DNA of 55,463 bases. Origin: Leifsonia sp. C5G2 (GTDB lineage Bacteria > Actinomycetota > Actinomycetes > Actinomycetales > Microbacteriaceae). Positions within the stretch are counted from its first letter, which is position 1, and each line of letters begins with the position of its first letter. The stretch is from assembly GCF_013359685.1 (NCBI RefSeq), contig NZ_JABFMV010000019.1, forward strand, positions 1 through 55,463, in the 5' to 3' direction. A program made the position numbers and the translations under genes. Of the stretch, positions 35,942 to 45,953 are shown in pieces. Below the pieces are notes generated by a model that saw only the letters and a list, made by a program, of their open reading frames with translations, did no database searches and was not told the DNA's origin.

Positions 35942-38900
35942 ATGAGTACGTGGTTCCGCGAACGCAAGACGGTCGCGATGATCACCGCACTCGCGATCGT
36001 CGCCGGCGTCCCCCTGACCATCGCGGTGCTCCACAAGGGCTTCCCCGTCAACGCGGTCGACCTCGACACCCGCGACGTCTGGGTCACCAACGGCGAGAAG
36101 CTCCTCGGCGGCCGTCTCAACCACCAGATCGATGAGCTGGATGCCGCGGTGACCGGCGCGAGCTCCGACCTCGATGTGCTGCAGGACGGCTCCTCGTACT
36201 TCCTGACCGACCTCCCGCACGGGACGGTCGACAAGATCGACCCGGCGTTCGTGTCGCTCGGCGGCCGCATCCAGGTGCCGCAGGACTCCCAGGTCGGCTA
36301 CGGCGGCAACACGCTCTCGGTGCTCTCGCCGGACGGCTCCCTGTGGGTGCTCGACGCCTCCGGCCGGCTCGATTTCGACCGCTCCAAGACGAAGCCGGTC
36401 GCCAAGCTCGGCCAGGGCGCGAAGCTGGCGGTGGCGAAATCCGGGATGACGTTCGCGGTCGCGCCGAAGGGCAAGCGCCTCGTCACGGTCGAGCGTCCGG
36501 GCGCGACGCCGCAGACGCGCGACTTCCCGGTGCCCGGGGCCTTCCAGGTGAGCGCGGTCGGCGACCAGCCGGTCGTGCTCGACACGCAGCGCAACCGCCT
36601 GCTGGCCGGCGACGGGAAGGCGATCGATCTGCCGGCGAAGGGGATCAGGCTCCAGCAGCCCGGCCAGGACGACGGCGCTGCGCTCGTGGCGACGGCGAGC
36701 AGCCTGCTGAGCGTGCCGCTCGGCGGCGGGACCGTCACCTCCACCCCGGCCGGCGCGACGTCCGACGGAAGCACCCGCTCGGTCTCGGCGCCGGTGCGCC
36801 TCGGCTCGTGCTCCTACGGCGCCTGGTCCGGCTCCGCCCGCTACCTCTACGCCTGCGACGGCAAGAAGCCGGTCGCCCTCGACATCGACCAGCCGGTGAA
36901 GGGCGACGACCTCGAGTTCCGCGTCAACCACGACGTCATCGCGCTCAACAACCTGCGCGACGGCAACGCCTGGGTCGTCTCGTCGAACATGCGGCTGGTG
37001 CAAAACTGGGCGCAGCTGAAGCCCAACGACACGACCGTCCAGGGCGACACCGGCGAGGAGAAGCCGGTCGTGCAGTCGTTCGCGGACACGCTCGCGCAGC
37101 GCACGCCGGTGAACCGGCCGCCGATCGCGGTGAACGACAGCTACGGCGTCCGTCCCGGCCGCTCCACGGTGCTGCACGTGCTGTCGAACGACACCGACCC
37201 CGACGGCGACGTGCTCACCATCTCCGATGTGTCGGCGATCCCCGCGGATCAGGGCGTGCTGCAGCCGGTCGAGGGCGGCCGTGCGCTGCAGTTCACTCCG
37301 AAGGAGGGCCTCTCCGGCACGATCACCTTCCGGTACTCGGTGGAGGACGGCCGCGGGGGCACCGCCTCCGCCCAGGTGGATGCGACGCTGAAGCAGCCGC
37401 AGGAGAACACGGCCCCCGCCTCCACCCGGTCGAGCACGGCCCAGACCGAGGTCGGGCAGTCGGTCACCTACAACGTGCTGAACGACTGGGCCGACCCCGA
37501 CGGCGACGACCTGAGCCTGGTCGCCGCGACCGCGACGACCGAGGACGACGTGCGGTTCAAGCCGAACGGCGACGTCACCTTCACCAGCAAGACCGGCCAG
37601 GCCGGCTCGAAGGAGGTGCGGGTCACCGTCTCGGACGGCCGCGCCTCGACCACCGGCACCCTCATCGTGACCGTGAAGCCCGCCGGAACGCTCGACCCGG
37701 TCGCGGTCACCGACTTCGGCGACGGCTTCACGGGCCGCCCGGTGGTGCTGCACCCGCTCGACAACGACCAGTCTCCTTCGGGCGAGCCGCTGACCCTGGT
37801 CGGCGCGAACCTCGACGGCGGGAGCGGGGGCGCGCAGGTCGCCGCGGATGCGACGCGCGCCACCATCACCGTCAAGAGCAACTCCCCGGGGGCGTACTAC
37901 ATCGCGTACACGCTCGGAGCCGGCCCGAAGACGACGACCGGCCTCGCCCGCGTCGACATCGCGGCGCAGGGCGCGAGCGACGCTCCGCCGATCGCGGTGA
38001 CCGACAAGGCGTACGTGCGGCCGGGCGAGCCGACCTCGGTCGCCGTGCTCGACAACGATGTGTCGCCGTCGGGCCGGGTGCTCGCGGTGCGCTCGGTCAC
38101 GGTCGGGAAGGGCGCAGAGGACCTCAATGTGGAGGTGCTCGACAACGCGGTCGTGAAGATCACCGCGCCGACCGTCCTTACCCAGCAGGTGCAGCTCAGC
38201 TACGTGGTGTCCGACGGCATCGCGGAGGCGACGGCGGGCATCACCGTCGTCCCCGTCCCGCCGCTCGTGCAGCACCAGCCGCCGATCGCGGTCGACGACC
38301 AGGTTCCGGTGCGAGCGGGCGATGTGGCGACCGTCAGCGTGCTGGCCAACGACTACTCGCCCGACAACGCGCCCTTCACGCTGGACCCGCAGCTCCGAGA
38401 CACGAGCGCGGCCGGCGACGGCGCGACCGCGTTCGTCAGCGGCGAGACGGTCCGCTACCAGGCGCCGAGCGCGCCGGGCCAGTACAACGTCGTCTACGGC
38501 ATCACCGACAAGTACGGGCAGAAGGCCCAGGCGACCGTGACCTTCGTCGTCGGAGCGCCCGACAAGGGCTCCGATCGTGCGCCGCAGCCGCAGCCCCTGA
38601 CGGTCAGGGCCTTCGCCGGATCGTCGGTCCCCGTGGAAGTGCCGCTCGACGGCATCGACCCGGACGGCGACTCGGTCACCCTGTCGGGCCTCGCCACCCA
38701 GCCGACGCTCGGGCGGATCTCCGACTCGACCAGCCGGTCCTTCACCTACGAGGCGTACCCCGACTCGGCCGGCACCGACACCTTCACGTACCAGGTGAAG
38801 GACACCTACGGGAAGGCCGCGACCGGCACGGTGTCGATCGCCGTCATCCCGCGCCCGGGCCAGGTGCGGCCGCCGATCGCCGTCAACGATCCGGTGCAGG

Positions 38901-41215
38901 TGAAACCGGGGCGGACCATCGCCGTGCCGGTGCTCGACAACGACTCCGACCCGAACGGGTACGCGATCGCGCTGCAGCGCAAGCTCCTCCAGGTGGACGA
39001 CGGGCTGAAGGCCTCCGTCCACGGCAAGATCGTGCTCGTCACGGCGCCGAAGACCGAGGGCTCGTTCGTGGTGCGCTACCAGATCACGAACGGGCAGGGC
39101 GGTGTCGCCAGCGCCTTCATCCAGGTGACCGTGACGCCGAATGCCAAGGATGTGCCGCCGACCGCGATCGACCACGTGCTCGAGCCGGACGAGGTCGCGA
39201 ACAGGACCGCGGTGAAGGTGAACGCGCTCCAGGGCGCCACCAACCCGTCCGGCCTCGCCGACGACCTGAAGGTCGACGTCACGGGCCCGAACGCGTCGCT
39301 CGCCGACGTCGGCCAGGACGGCACGGTCACCGTGAAGCCGGGGGAGCGCCGGGTCGCCATCGCCTACCGGCTCACCGACAGCGTGACCGGCCTCACCGGG
39401 ACCGCGTTCATCGTGGTCCCGCCGAAGGGCGACGCGACCGCCCCGCCGCGGATCAAGGACGGGCTGCCGCAGCAGATCGTGCAGGCGGACGGCTCCAAGA
39501 GCTGGAAGCTGTCCGACATCCTGACCGTCCCGTCCGGACGCGGCGTGAAGCTCACCGGAGCCTCCGGCGTCAGCGCGACCAACAGCTCGGGCGCGTCGCC
39601 CTACGGCGACGACCAGACGCTCACCTTCACCGCCGCGAAGGGCTACCGGGGGCCGGCCGCGATCACGTTCAAGGTCAACGACGGCAGGGACGCGGGCCAG
39701 GACTCCGACCGGGTCACCACTCTGGTGCTTCCGATCACGGTCGGCGAGCCCGACCAGTCGGACGTCGCGCCCACGTTCACCTCCCCGAGCGAGAAGATCG
39801 AGCCCGGGGAGGCCGCCCTGACCGTCGACCTGCGGGCGTCGAGCTTCCACCCCAACCCGGCGATCCTGAACGCTCTCACCTACTCGGGCGGCACCTCGCC
39901 GAACCCGAAGATCCAGTCGTCGCTGAGCGGTTCGACCCTCACGCTGTCGGCGCCGCTCGGCGTCCAGGCGGGGGAGTCGGCCGCGATCCCGGTGACCATC
40001 AGCTCCGGCACGCACACCGTCCAGGGCACCGTGAACGTGCAGGTGGTGAGCTCGAGCCGTCCGGTGGCGACGCAGAAGAACCCGCCCCAGAAGGACGAGG
40101 TCAAGCGCGGCAGCACGGCCACCCTGGAAGGCGCCTCCAGCGACGCGCAGTGGGTCAACCCGTTCCCCGGCCAGCCGCTGACGATCGTCGACGCCAGGGC
40201 GCAGACCGCGCCGTCGGGCGTGACGGTCACGCACACCGGCTCGTCCATCAGCGTGAGCGCCGCCTCCGGCGCCGCGATCGGGACGGTCAACGTCGTCTAC
40301 CACGTGGAGGACGCCACGAAGGACCCGAAGCGGACGGCGGCGGCCGTCGGCCAGCTGCAGGTCACCATCCACGATGTGCCGTCGAAGCCGAGCGCTCCGT
40401 CGAACGCGAAGGCCACGGACGGTCAGGCGACGGTCACCATCAAGGCGCCTGCCGACAACGGCAAGCGCATCGACCAGTACCGCGTCAGCGGCGGCCCGAA
40501 CGATGTCACGACGTCGAGCATCGGGACCGTGACGATCACCGGGCTGACGAACGGCAAGTCGTACTCGTTCACGGTCGCCGCGCACAACGCGGACGGCTGG
40601 TCCGAGACGTCGGCGGCGAGCCAGAGCGTCATCCCGTACGGCACGCCGGCGCGGGTGGGCGGAGCGACCATCCGCAGCAGCGGCAACGCACCGAGCACCA
40701 TCACGATGAGCTGGGACGCCTTGTCCGACCCGAGCGGGACGGGCGGCGGCAAGGCCACCTATCACTACCGCCTCAACAACGGCGCGTGGAAGACGACGAC
40801 CGGCACCAGCGCGAGCCAGGGCAACGTGGGGAAGGGGACGTACTCGTTCGACGTGTACGCCACCAACCCGGGCGGCAACCAGGGCCCGACCGCGAGCTCC
40901 GGGTCGGTGCAGGTGAACGACCCGCCGCCCCCGTCGCCCTCGATCGACCTGAACAAGGGCGACCTGAAGCCGGGATGGGTCCACAGCTACACGTACGACG
41001 TGACTCTCCACGACTTCCCGGCGAACAAGCCCTTCACGATGCAGGTGCACTGCAATGGAGGGACGTTGTCGTCGAAGTCGATCTCGACCGACGGGAACGG
41101 CTACGGCCACTACCGCGGCAACCCGAACAGCGACCTCGATCCGTGGTGCGGGTACCCGGGCGCGTACGTGGTCGTGAACGGCGTGCAGAGCAGCGTGCAG
41201 GACTGGTCCAAGTAA
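35942..41215 (+). CDS. Giant surface protein: propeller-like head, tandem Ig-like and FN3 repeats
   Basis: A 1,757-residue exported protein. One N-terminal membrane helix (about 12-32), a beta-propeller-like region (about 40-370, VWVTN, LWVLD repeats), then about ten to eleven Ig-like/tandem-95 modules from about residue 390 to 1480, several opening with PPIAVND or a variant and containing LSNDTDPDGD, then two FN3 domains (about 1480-1660, PSAPSNAKATDGQATVTIK and TITGLTNGKSYSFTVAAHN) and a C-terminal domain with two Cys (VHCNGG, PWCGYP). No sortase motif; held by the N-terminal helix. Adhesive or wall-bridging role is inferred. ATG 35942 chosen. Confidence 0.88.
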   Translation: MSTWFRERKTVAMITALAIVAGVPLTIAVLHKGFPVNAVDLDTRDVWVTNGEKLLGGRLNHQIDELDAAVTGASSDLDVLQDGSSYFLTDLPHGTVDKIDPAFVSLGGRIQVPQDSQVGYGGNTLSVLSPDGSLWVLDASGRLDFDRSKTKPVAKLGQGAKLAVAKSGMTFAVAPKGKRLVTVERPGATPQTRDFPVPGAFQVSAVGDQPVVLDTQRNRLLAGDGKAIDLPAKGIRLQQPGQDDGAALVATASSLLSVPLGGGTVTSTPAGATSDGSTRSVSAPVRLGSCSYGAWSGSARYLYACDGKKPVALDIDQPVKGDDLEFRVNHDVIALNNLRDGNAWVVSSNMRLVQNWAQLKPNDTTVQGDTGEEKPVVQSFADTLAQRTPVNRPPIAVNDSYGVRPGRSTVLHVLSNDTDPDGDVLTISDVSAIPADQGVLQPVEGGRALQFTPKEGLSGTITFRYSVEDGRGGTASAQVDATLKQPQENTAPASTRSSTAQTEVGQSVTYNVLNDWADPDGDDLSLVAATATTEDDVRFKPNGDVTFTSKTGQAGSKEVRVTVSDGRASTTGTLIVTVKPAGTLDPVAVTDFGDGFTGRPVVLHPLDNDQSPSGEPLTLVGANLDGGSGGAQVAADATRATITVKSNSPGAYYIAYTLGAGPKTTTGLARVDIAAQGASDAPPIAVTDKAYVRPGEPTSVAVLDNDVSPSGRVLAVRSVTVGKGAEDLNVEVLDNAVVKITAPTVLTQQVQLSYVVSDGIAEATAGITVVPVPPLVQHQPPIAVDDQVPVRAGDVATVSVLANDYSPDNAPFTLDPQLRDTSAAGDGATAFVSGETVRYQAPSAPGQYNVVYGITDKYGQKAQATVTFVVGAPDKGSDRAPQPQPLTVRAFAGSSVPVEVPLDGIDPDGDSVTLSGLATQPTLGRISDSTSRSFTYEAYPDSAGTDTFTYQVKDTYGKAATGTVSIAVIPRPGQVRPPIAVNDPVQVKPGRTIAVPVLDNDSDPNGYAIALQRKLLQVDDGLKASVHGKIVLVTAPKTEGSFVVRYQITNGQGGVASAFIQVTVTPNAKDVPPTAIDHVLEPDEVANRTAVKVNALQGATNPSGLADDLKVDVTGPNASLADVGQDGTVTVKPGERRVAIAYRLTDSVTGLTGTAFIVVPPKGDATAPPRIKDGLPQQIVQADGSKSWKLSDILTVPSGRGVKLTGASGVSATNSSGASPYGDDQTLTFTAAKGYRGPAAITFKVNDGRDAGQDSDRVTTLVLPITVGEPDQSDVAPTFTSPSEKIEPGEAALTVDLRASSFHPNPAILNALTYSGGTSPNPKIQSSLSGSTLTLSAPLGVQAGESAAIPVTISSGTHTVQGTVNVQVVSSSRPVATQKNPPQKDEVKRGSTATLEGASSDAQWVNPFPGQPLTIVDARAQTAPSGVTVTHTGSSISVSAASGAAIGTVNVVYHVEDATKDPKRTAAAVGQLQVTIHDVPSKPSAPSNAKATDGQATVTIKAPADNGKRIDQYRVSGGPNDVTTSSIGTVTITGLTNGKSYSFTVAAHNADGWSETSAASQSVIPYGTPARVGGATIRSSGNAPSTITMSWDALSDPSGTGGGKATYHYRLNNGAWKTTTGTSASQGNVGKGTYSFDVYATNPGGNQGPTASSGSVQVNDPPPPSPSIDLNKGDLKPGWVHSYTYDVTLHDFPANKPFTMQVHCNGGTLSSKSISTDGNGYGHYRGNPNSDLDPWCGYPGAYVVVNGVQSSVQDWSK

Positions 41216-41234
41216 CGATGAGGGAGAAGCAGCA

Positions 41235-42203
41235 GTGGCAGTGACACAGGAGCAGGCGGACTGGTTCGCCGGGGCGTTCTCGCAGCTGGTGGCGAACGTG
41301 GACAAGGCGATCCTGGGCAAGGAGCACAGCATCCGCCTGGTCATCACCGCGATGCTCTCCGGCGGGCACGTCCTGCTCGAGGATGTGCCGGGTACGGGCA
41401 AGACCGTGCTCGCCAAGGCGCTCGCCAACACCATCGAGGGCACCCAGTCGCGCATCCAGTTCACGCCCGACCTGCTGCCCTCCGACGTCACCGGCGTGAC
41501 GATCTACGACCAGTCGAGCGGGCGGTTCGAGTTCCACCCCGGCCCGATCTTCGCCTCGGTGGTCCTTGCCGACGAGATCAACCGCGCCAGCCCGAAGACG
41601 CAGTCCGCCCTGCTCGAGGTCATGGAGGAGGGCGTGGTCACGGTCGACGGCGTCGGGCACCCGGTGGGCACGCCGTTCGTCGTCATCGCCACCCAGAACC
41701 CGGTGGAGCAGGCGGGCACCTACTCGCTGCCGGAGGCGCAGCTCGACCGCTTCCTGATCAAGACCTCGCTCGGCTACCCGGACCACGCGACCACCGTCGA
41801 CCTGCTGCTCGATTCGTCCAACCGGTCGCGGGCGTCGACCGTGCGGCCGATCATCGCCTCCGACTCGGTGTCGACGCTCGCGCAGCTGGCGTCGGAGGTG
41901 CACACCGACGCGAGCGTCATGGGATACCTGAGCGAGATCGTCACGGCGACGCGCGACGACAGGGATTCGGCGCTCGGCGTGAGCATCCGCGGCGCACTGG
42001 CGCTCGCCCGCGCGGCCAAGACGTGGGCCATCGCCGCCGGGCGCACCTTCGTCACGCCGGACGACGTGCGCGACCTCGCCCAGCCGGTGCTCGCCCACCG
42101 CGTGATCGTGGACCCGGAGTCGGAGTTCGCGGGCGTGACGGCCACCGACATCGTGGAGCGGGCGGTCGCCTCGGCGAACCCGCCGGCCTACCGCGCGGCC
42201 TGA
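41235..42203 (+). CDS. MoxR-family AAA+ ATPase
   Basis: A 322-residue AAA+ chaperone: Walker A EDVPGTGKT (about residue 48), Walker B VVLADEINRA, sensor ATQNPVEQAGTY, arginine finger region LDRFLIK. MoxR proteins with a DUF58 partner act in assembly or activation of envelope proteins. GTG start with GAGGGAGAAG six bases upstream, 19 bases after the surface-protein gene, so it is in the same operon and may help assemble that protein (inference). Confidence 0.94.
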   Translation: MAVTQEQADWFAGAFSQLVANVDKAILGKEHSIRLVITAMLSGGHVLLEDVPGTGKTVLAKALANTIEGTQSRIQFTPDLLPSDVTGVTIYDQSSGRFEFHPGPIFASVVLADEINRASPKTQSALLEVMEEGVVTVDGVGHPVGTPFVVIATQNPVEQAGTYSLPEAQLDRFLIKTSLGYPDHATTVDLLLDSSNRSRASTVRPIIASDSVSTLAQLASEVHTDASVMGYLSEIVTATRDDRDSALGVSIRGALALARAAKTWAIAAGRTFVTPDDVRDLAQPVLAHRVIVDPESEFAGVTATDIVERAVASANPPAYRAA

Positions 42204-42249
42204 GCCCGCCCGCTACGTCCTCCCGCCGACCCGACCGACAGGATCCCCG

Positions 42250-43566
42250 ATGACCACCGACAGCCCCGCTCGCGGACGGCGCAGGCGCGTGTCCGCCGGC
42301 GACCAGGCGCGCATCGCCGTCGGTCTCGTCGGCGGTGCCGTCGCGGGGGCGTCCCGACGCATCGGCGCGCGGGTCGCGCCCGCCGGCCGGGCCGTCCTCG
42401 CGCGCGTCGCTCCCGTCGTCCGCGTGGTGAGCACCCTGGGCTGGATCGTGCTGGCCTCGTCCGTCGTGTCGCTGGTGCTCGCCGTCTGGCTCGGCTGGGC
42501 GGAGTTCGCCTTCGTCGCCGCGACGCTGATCGCCGCGCTGGCGATCGCGGCCGGCTTCGTCTTCGGCCGCTCCACCTATCGGGTCGGGATCGAGCTCAAC
42601 CCGCGGCGCGTCGTCGCCGGCGATCGGGCCCTCGGCCGCCTCACGGTCGCCAACAGCGGCTCTCGGCCGGTGCTCCCGACCCGGATGGAGCTCCCGGTCG
42701 GCGACGGCCAGGCCGACTTCACCATCCCGCGGCTCGCCCCCGGCGCCGAGACCGAGGAGCTCTTCGCGGTGCCGACCGCGCGGCGCGCCCTCATCCTCGC
42801 CGGGCCCGCGCTGTCGGTGCGCGGCGACCAGCTCGGCCTGCTCCGCCGCACCCACCGCTGGACCGACCAGATCGAGCTGTTCGTGCACCCCAAGACGGCG
42901 CGGCTCGCCGCCACGGCGCGTGGCCTCGTGCGCGACCTCGAGGGCCAGACCACCAAGGTCATCACCGACAGCGACCTGGCGTTCCACGCGCTCCGCACCT
43001 ACGAGCCGGGAGACGACATCCGGAACGTGCACTGGCGCACGTCGGCACGCACCGGGCAGCTGATGGTCCGGCAGTACCAGGAGACCCGGCGCTCGCAGCT
43101 GCTGCTCGCGTTCGACGCGGAGCGCTCGCACTTCGCCTCCGACGAGGAGTTCGAGCTCGGCGTGTCCGTCCTGGCGTCGGTCGGCTGCCAGGTGATCCGC
43201 GAGGAGACCGAGATCCGCGCGCTCTGGCAGGGCGGCCCGATGCGCGTCACCACTCCGACGGCCCTGCTCGACGACTCCTGCCGCATCCAGCCGGTGGAGG
43301 GCGCGAACCCGACCCTGCGCGAGTTCCTGCGGCAGGCGACCCTCCGGATCGCAGCGCCCAGCCTCGCCGTCACGGTCGTCGGCTCGCAGGTCGACCCGGC
43401 CGAGCTGCGCGGAGCGGCGGCGCTCTGGGGCCTCGACACCGAGACCATCGTCATCCGCGTGGACGAGGCGGCCGAGCCGCGGCTGACCCGCCTCGGCCGG
43501 TCCATGCTCCTGACCGTGTCCGCTCTGCCGGAGCTGCCGGCCCTGCTGAAGCGGGCGGGGCGATGA
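42250..43566 (+). CDS. DUF58-domain membrane protein
   Basis: A 438-residue protein with two N-terminal membrane helices (about 62-105), a beta-rich domain, and the DUF58 motif YEPGDDIRNVHWRTSARTG (about residue 250) leading into a vWA-like fold. Regular partner of MoxR ATPases. Overlaps the next gene by ATGA. Confidence 0.92.
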   Translation: MTTDSPARGRRRRVSAGDQARIAVGLVGGAVAGASRRIGARVAPAGRAVLARVAPVVRVVSTLGWIVLASSVVSLVLAVWLGWAEFAFVAATLIAALAIAAGFVFGRSTYRVGIELNPRRVVAGDRALGRLTVANSGSRPVLPTRMELPVGDGQADFTIPRLAPGAETEELFAVPTARRALILAGPALSVRGDQLGLLRRTHRWTDQIELFVHPKTARLAATARGLVRDLEGQTTKVITDSDLAFHALRTYEPGDDIRNVHWRTSARTGQLMVRQYQETRRSQLLLAFDAERSHFASDEEFELGVSVLASVGCQVIREETEIRALWQGGPMRVTTPTALLDDSCRIQPVEGANPTLREFLRQATLRIAAPSLAVTVVGSQVDPAELRGAAALWGLDTETIVIRVDEAAEPRLTRLGRSMLLTVSALPELPALLKRAGR

Positions 43567-45917
43567 CCGCCGCGACGGGGGCGACCGGGGGGACCGGCCG
43601 CCGCGCCGCCGCCACCGCCGCGCCGCTGTTCGACCGGCTGAGCGCCACCACGTGGGTCGACGTCGCCGTGCTGACCGCCCTGAGCCTCGTCGCCGTCGCC
43701 GGGTTCGAACCGGCGTTCGGCCACTACGCCTTCGCCGCGGCGGCCGTCGGCGGCATCGTCGTCGGCGGGGGAGTCGCCCTGCTCGGCAGGCTGTTCCGGC
43801 TCTCCTGGCCGCTCACGGTCGTCCTCGCCCTCGCCGCCTACTTCCTGCTCGGGACGCCGCTCGCGCTCCCCGGGCAGGCGCTCTACGGGGTGCTCCCCAC
43901 GCTCGACAGCCTCTCCGGACTCGTGCTGGGGGCGGTGTTCGGCTGGTCGGATGCCGTGACCCTGCAGGCTCCGCTGGAGGCGCCCCCGTACGTCGCCGTC
44001 GTCCCCTACGTCGCGGGCTGGCTGGTCTCGCTCGTCTCGGTGACGCTCGCGGTCCGGTGGCTGCCGTGGCTGCGGCGCCGCTCCGCCGGCCGGGCCGCCG
44101 TGCTGCTGGCGGGGCCCGCGGCACTGCTGCTCGCGGCGATCCTGCTCGGCACGCGCGATCCGTTCTTCGCGGGCGTTCGCGGTGTGCTGTTCGCGGGCGT
44201 CGCGCTCGTCTGGCTCTCCTGGCGCCGGGGACGGTTCGCCCGCGATCGCGTGGAGACCGACGCCGGCGTGCGGCGGAGGCGACTGCTGGGAGGCGCGGCC
44301 GTCGTCCTCGGCGCGGTCGTCGTCGGCGCGCTGGCCGGCTCGCTGCTCGCGCCGCCCGCCGCCTCCCGCTTCGTCGTGCGCGACGAGATCACGCCGCCGT
44401 TCGATCCGCTCGACTATCCGAGCCCGCTCGCCGGGTTCCGCAAGTATACGAAGGACCTGCAGAAGACCAAGCTCTTCGCCGTCACCGGCCTCAAGCAGGG
44501 CCAGGTCGTCCGGCTGGCCACGATGGACAGCTACGACGGCATCGTCTGGTCGGTCGCGGCACCGGGCACGGACACGGACGCCTCCGGCGCGTTCGAGCTC
44601 CTCGGCAGCACCATCCCGCGGCCTCCGCTGTTCACCGCTGGTGGGACCTCGACCGCGTCGATCGACGTCCTCGGCTACTCGGACGTGTGGCTGCCCACCC
44701 TCGGCTACACCAGCACGCTGACCTTCGACTCCTTCCACGGCCAGGACCCCCGGAGCACGGTCCGGGTCAACACCGCCACGGGAACCGCGGCCGTCACCAG
44801 CGGTGTGCGCGACGGCCTGTCGTACACGGTCGGCGCGACGGCGCAGAAGGTGCCGAACGACCGCTCGCTCGCGAAGGTCCCTCCGGCGAAGCTCACGCTC
44901 CCGCCGGTCACGAACGTCCCGGATGTCGTGTCGGCGAAGGCGGAGGAGTACGCCGGGTCGGCGGACACCGCCATCCAGAAGCTGAGGAACATCGAGCGCT
45001 CGCTGAAGTCCCTCGGCTATCTGAGCCACGGGCGGGCGTCCGATCCCGTGCCCTCCCGAGCCGGCCAGGGAGCCGACCGGATGACCGACCTGCTGTCCAA
45101 GTCGCCGATGGTCGGCGACCAGGAGCAGTACGCCAGCGCCTTCGCCCTGATGGCCCGCCGCCTCGGCTACCCGACCCGGGTCGTGATGGGCTTCGCCCCG
45201 AAGGTCACCGGCAGCACGACGACGGTCACCGGCGACGACGTGACCGCGTGGGACGAGGTCGCCTTCGAGGGCGTCGGCTGGGTGCCGTTCTTCCCGACGC
45301 CCACGAAGACCGACGCGCCGAAGAACCAGACCACCAAGCCGAAGCTGGAGCCCCAGCCCCAGGTGCGCCAGCCGCCGCCCGCCGATCCGCGCGCGGACGA
45401 CCTGCTCACCCCGGTCAAGACCAAGGACAACGACCCGAAGGACAAGACCGCGGCCTTCCAGCTGCCGGCGTGGGCGTGGGTCGTGCTCGGTGTGGTCGGC
45501 ATCCCGCTCATCGCCTACTTCGTGCCCCTGCTCCTGATCGGCGCCCTGAAACGGCGGCGGCGGAAGAGGCGCGAGACGACCGGCCCTCCGGACCGCCGGG
45601 CGGCCGGGGCGTGGGATGAGCTCACGGACGGGTACGCCGAGCTGGGCCTGGCGCCGCCGGACCGGGCGACCCGGCTGCAGACGGCGTCCGCCCTGGCGCA
45701 GCAGTCGGCGGCTCAGAACCTGCCGGCCCCAGGGGACACCCTCCATGACCTCGCCCGGCATGTCGACGCGGCCGTCTTCGACGGGAGCGTGGTCACCGAG
45801 GAGCGGATCGCCCACGCCTGGAGCACCGCCGACGAGACCCTCGCCGAGGCGACGAAGGCCGCGGGCCCGCTCCGTGCCCGGCTGGCGGCGTTCCGCTACC
45901 GGCGCGCCCGCCGGTAG
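43563..45917 (+). CDS. Transglutaminase-like membrane protein, catalytic residues lost
   Basis: A 784-residue protein of the TgpA-like layout: six to seven N-terminal helices (about 30-265), an extracytoplasmic region with a transglutaminase core (about 430-590), a Pro/Lys-rich linker, one helix (about 637-660) and a cytoplasmic tail. The core is recognisable (ASAFALMARRLGYPTRVVMGF, GVGWVPFFPTP) but the catalytic Cys of GxCEQ is Gln520 (GDQEQ) and the catalytic His of HAW is Thr561 (DVTAW). It should therefore not be an active protease or transglutaminase; a binding or structural role with the MoxR-DUF58 pair is likely. Confidence 0.9.
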   Translation: MTAATGATGGTGRRAAATAAPLFDRLSATTWVDVAVLTALSLVAVAGFEPAFGHYAFAAAAVGGIVVGGGVALLGRLFRLSWPLTVVLALAAYFLLGTPLALPGQALYGVLPTLDSLSGLVLGAVFGWSDAVTLQAPLEAPPYVAVVPYVAGWLVSLVSVTLAVRWLPWLRRRSAGRAAVLLAGPAALLLAAILLGTRDPFFAGVRGVLFAGVALVWLSWRRGRFARDRVETDAGVRRRRLLGGAAVVLGAVVVGALAGSLLAPPAASRFVVRDEITPPFDPLDYPSPLAGFRKYTKDLQKTKLFAVTGLKQGQVVRLATMDSYDGIVWSVAAPGTDTDASGAFELLGSTIPRPPLFTAGGTSTASIDVLGYSDVWLPTLGYTSTLTFDSFHGQDPRSTVRVNTATGTAAVTSGVRDGLSYTVGATAQKVPNDRSLAKVPPAKLTLPPVTNVPDVVSAKAEEYAGSADTAIQKLRNIERSLKSLGYLSHGRASDPVPSRAGQGADRMTDLLSKSPMVGDQEQYASAFALMARRLGYPTRVVMGFAPKVTGSTTTVTGDDVTAWDEVAFEGVGWVPFFPTPTKTDAPKNQTTKPKLEPQPQVRQPPPADPRADDLLTPVKTKDNDPKDKTAAFQLPAWAWVVLGVVGIPLIAYFVPLLLIGALKRRRRKRRETTGPPDRRAAGAWDELTDGYAELGLAPPDRATRLQTASALAQQSAAQNLPAPGDTLHDLARHVDAAVFDGSVVTEERIAHAWSTADETLAEATKAAGPLRARLAAFRYRRARR

Positions 45918-45940
45918 CGGCGTCCCGTCACCCGCGTCCG

Positions 45941-45946
45941 TATAGT
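45941..45946 (+). promoter_or_regulatory. Internal -10 box TATAGT
   Basis: TATAGT seven bases before the ATG of the second FHA gene, suggesting that this gene can also be read from its own leaderless transcript. Confidence 0.6.
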
Positions 45947-45953
45947 GGGCGGC

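Noticed and set aside
35411-41491. A minus-strand open frame of about 2,000 codons opposite the giant surface protein
   Set aside because: Its translation is dominated by Arg, Val, His and Asp runs typical of the antisense of high-GC genes, while the plus strand shows clear Ig-like and FN3 repeats.
43563-45917. Annotation as an active transglutaminase/protease
   Set aside because: The catalytic Cys and His positions are Gln and Thr.
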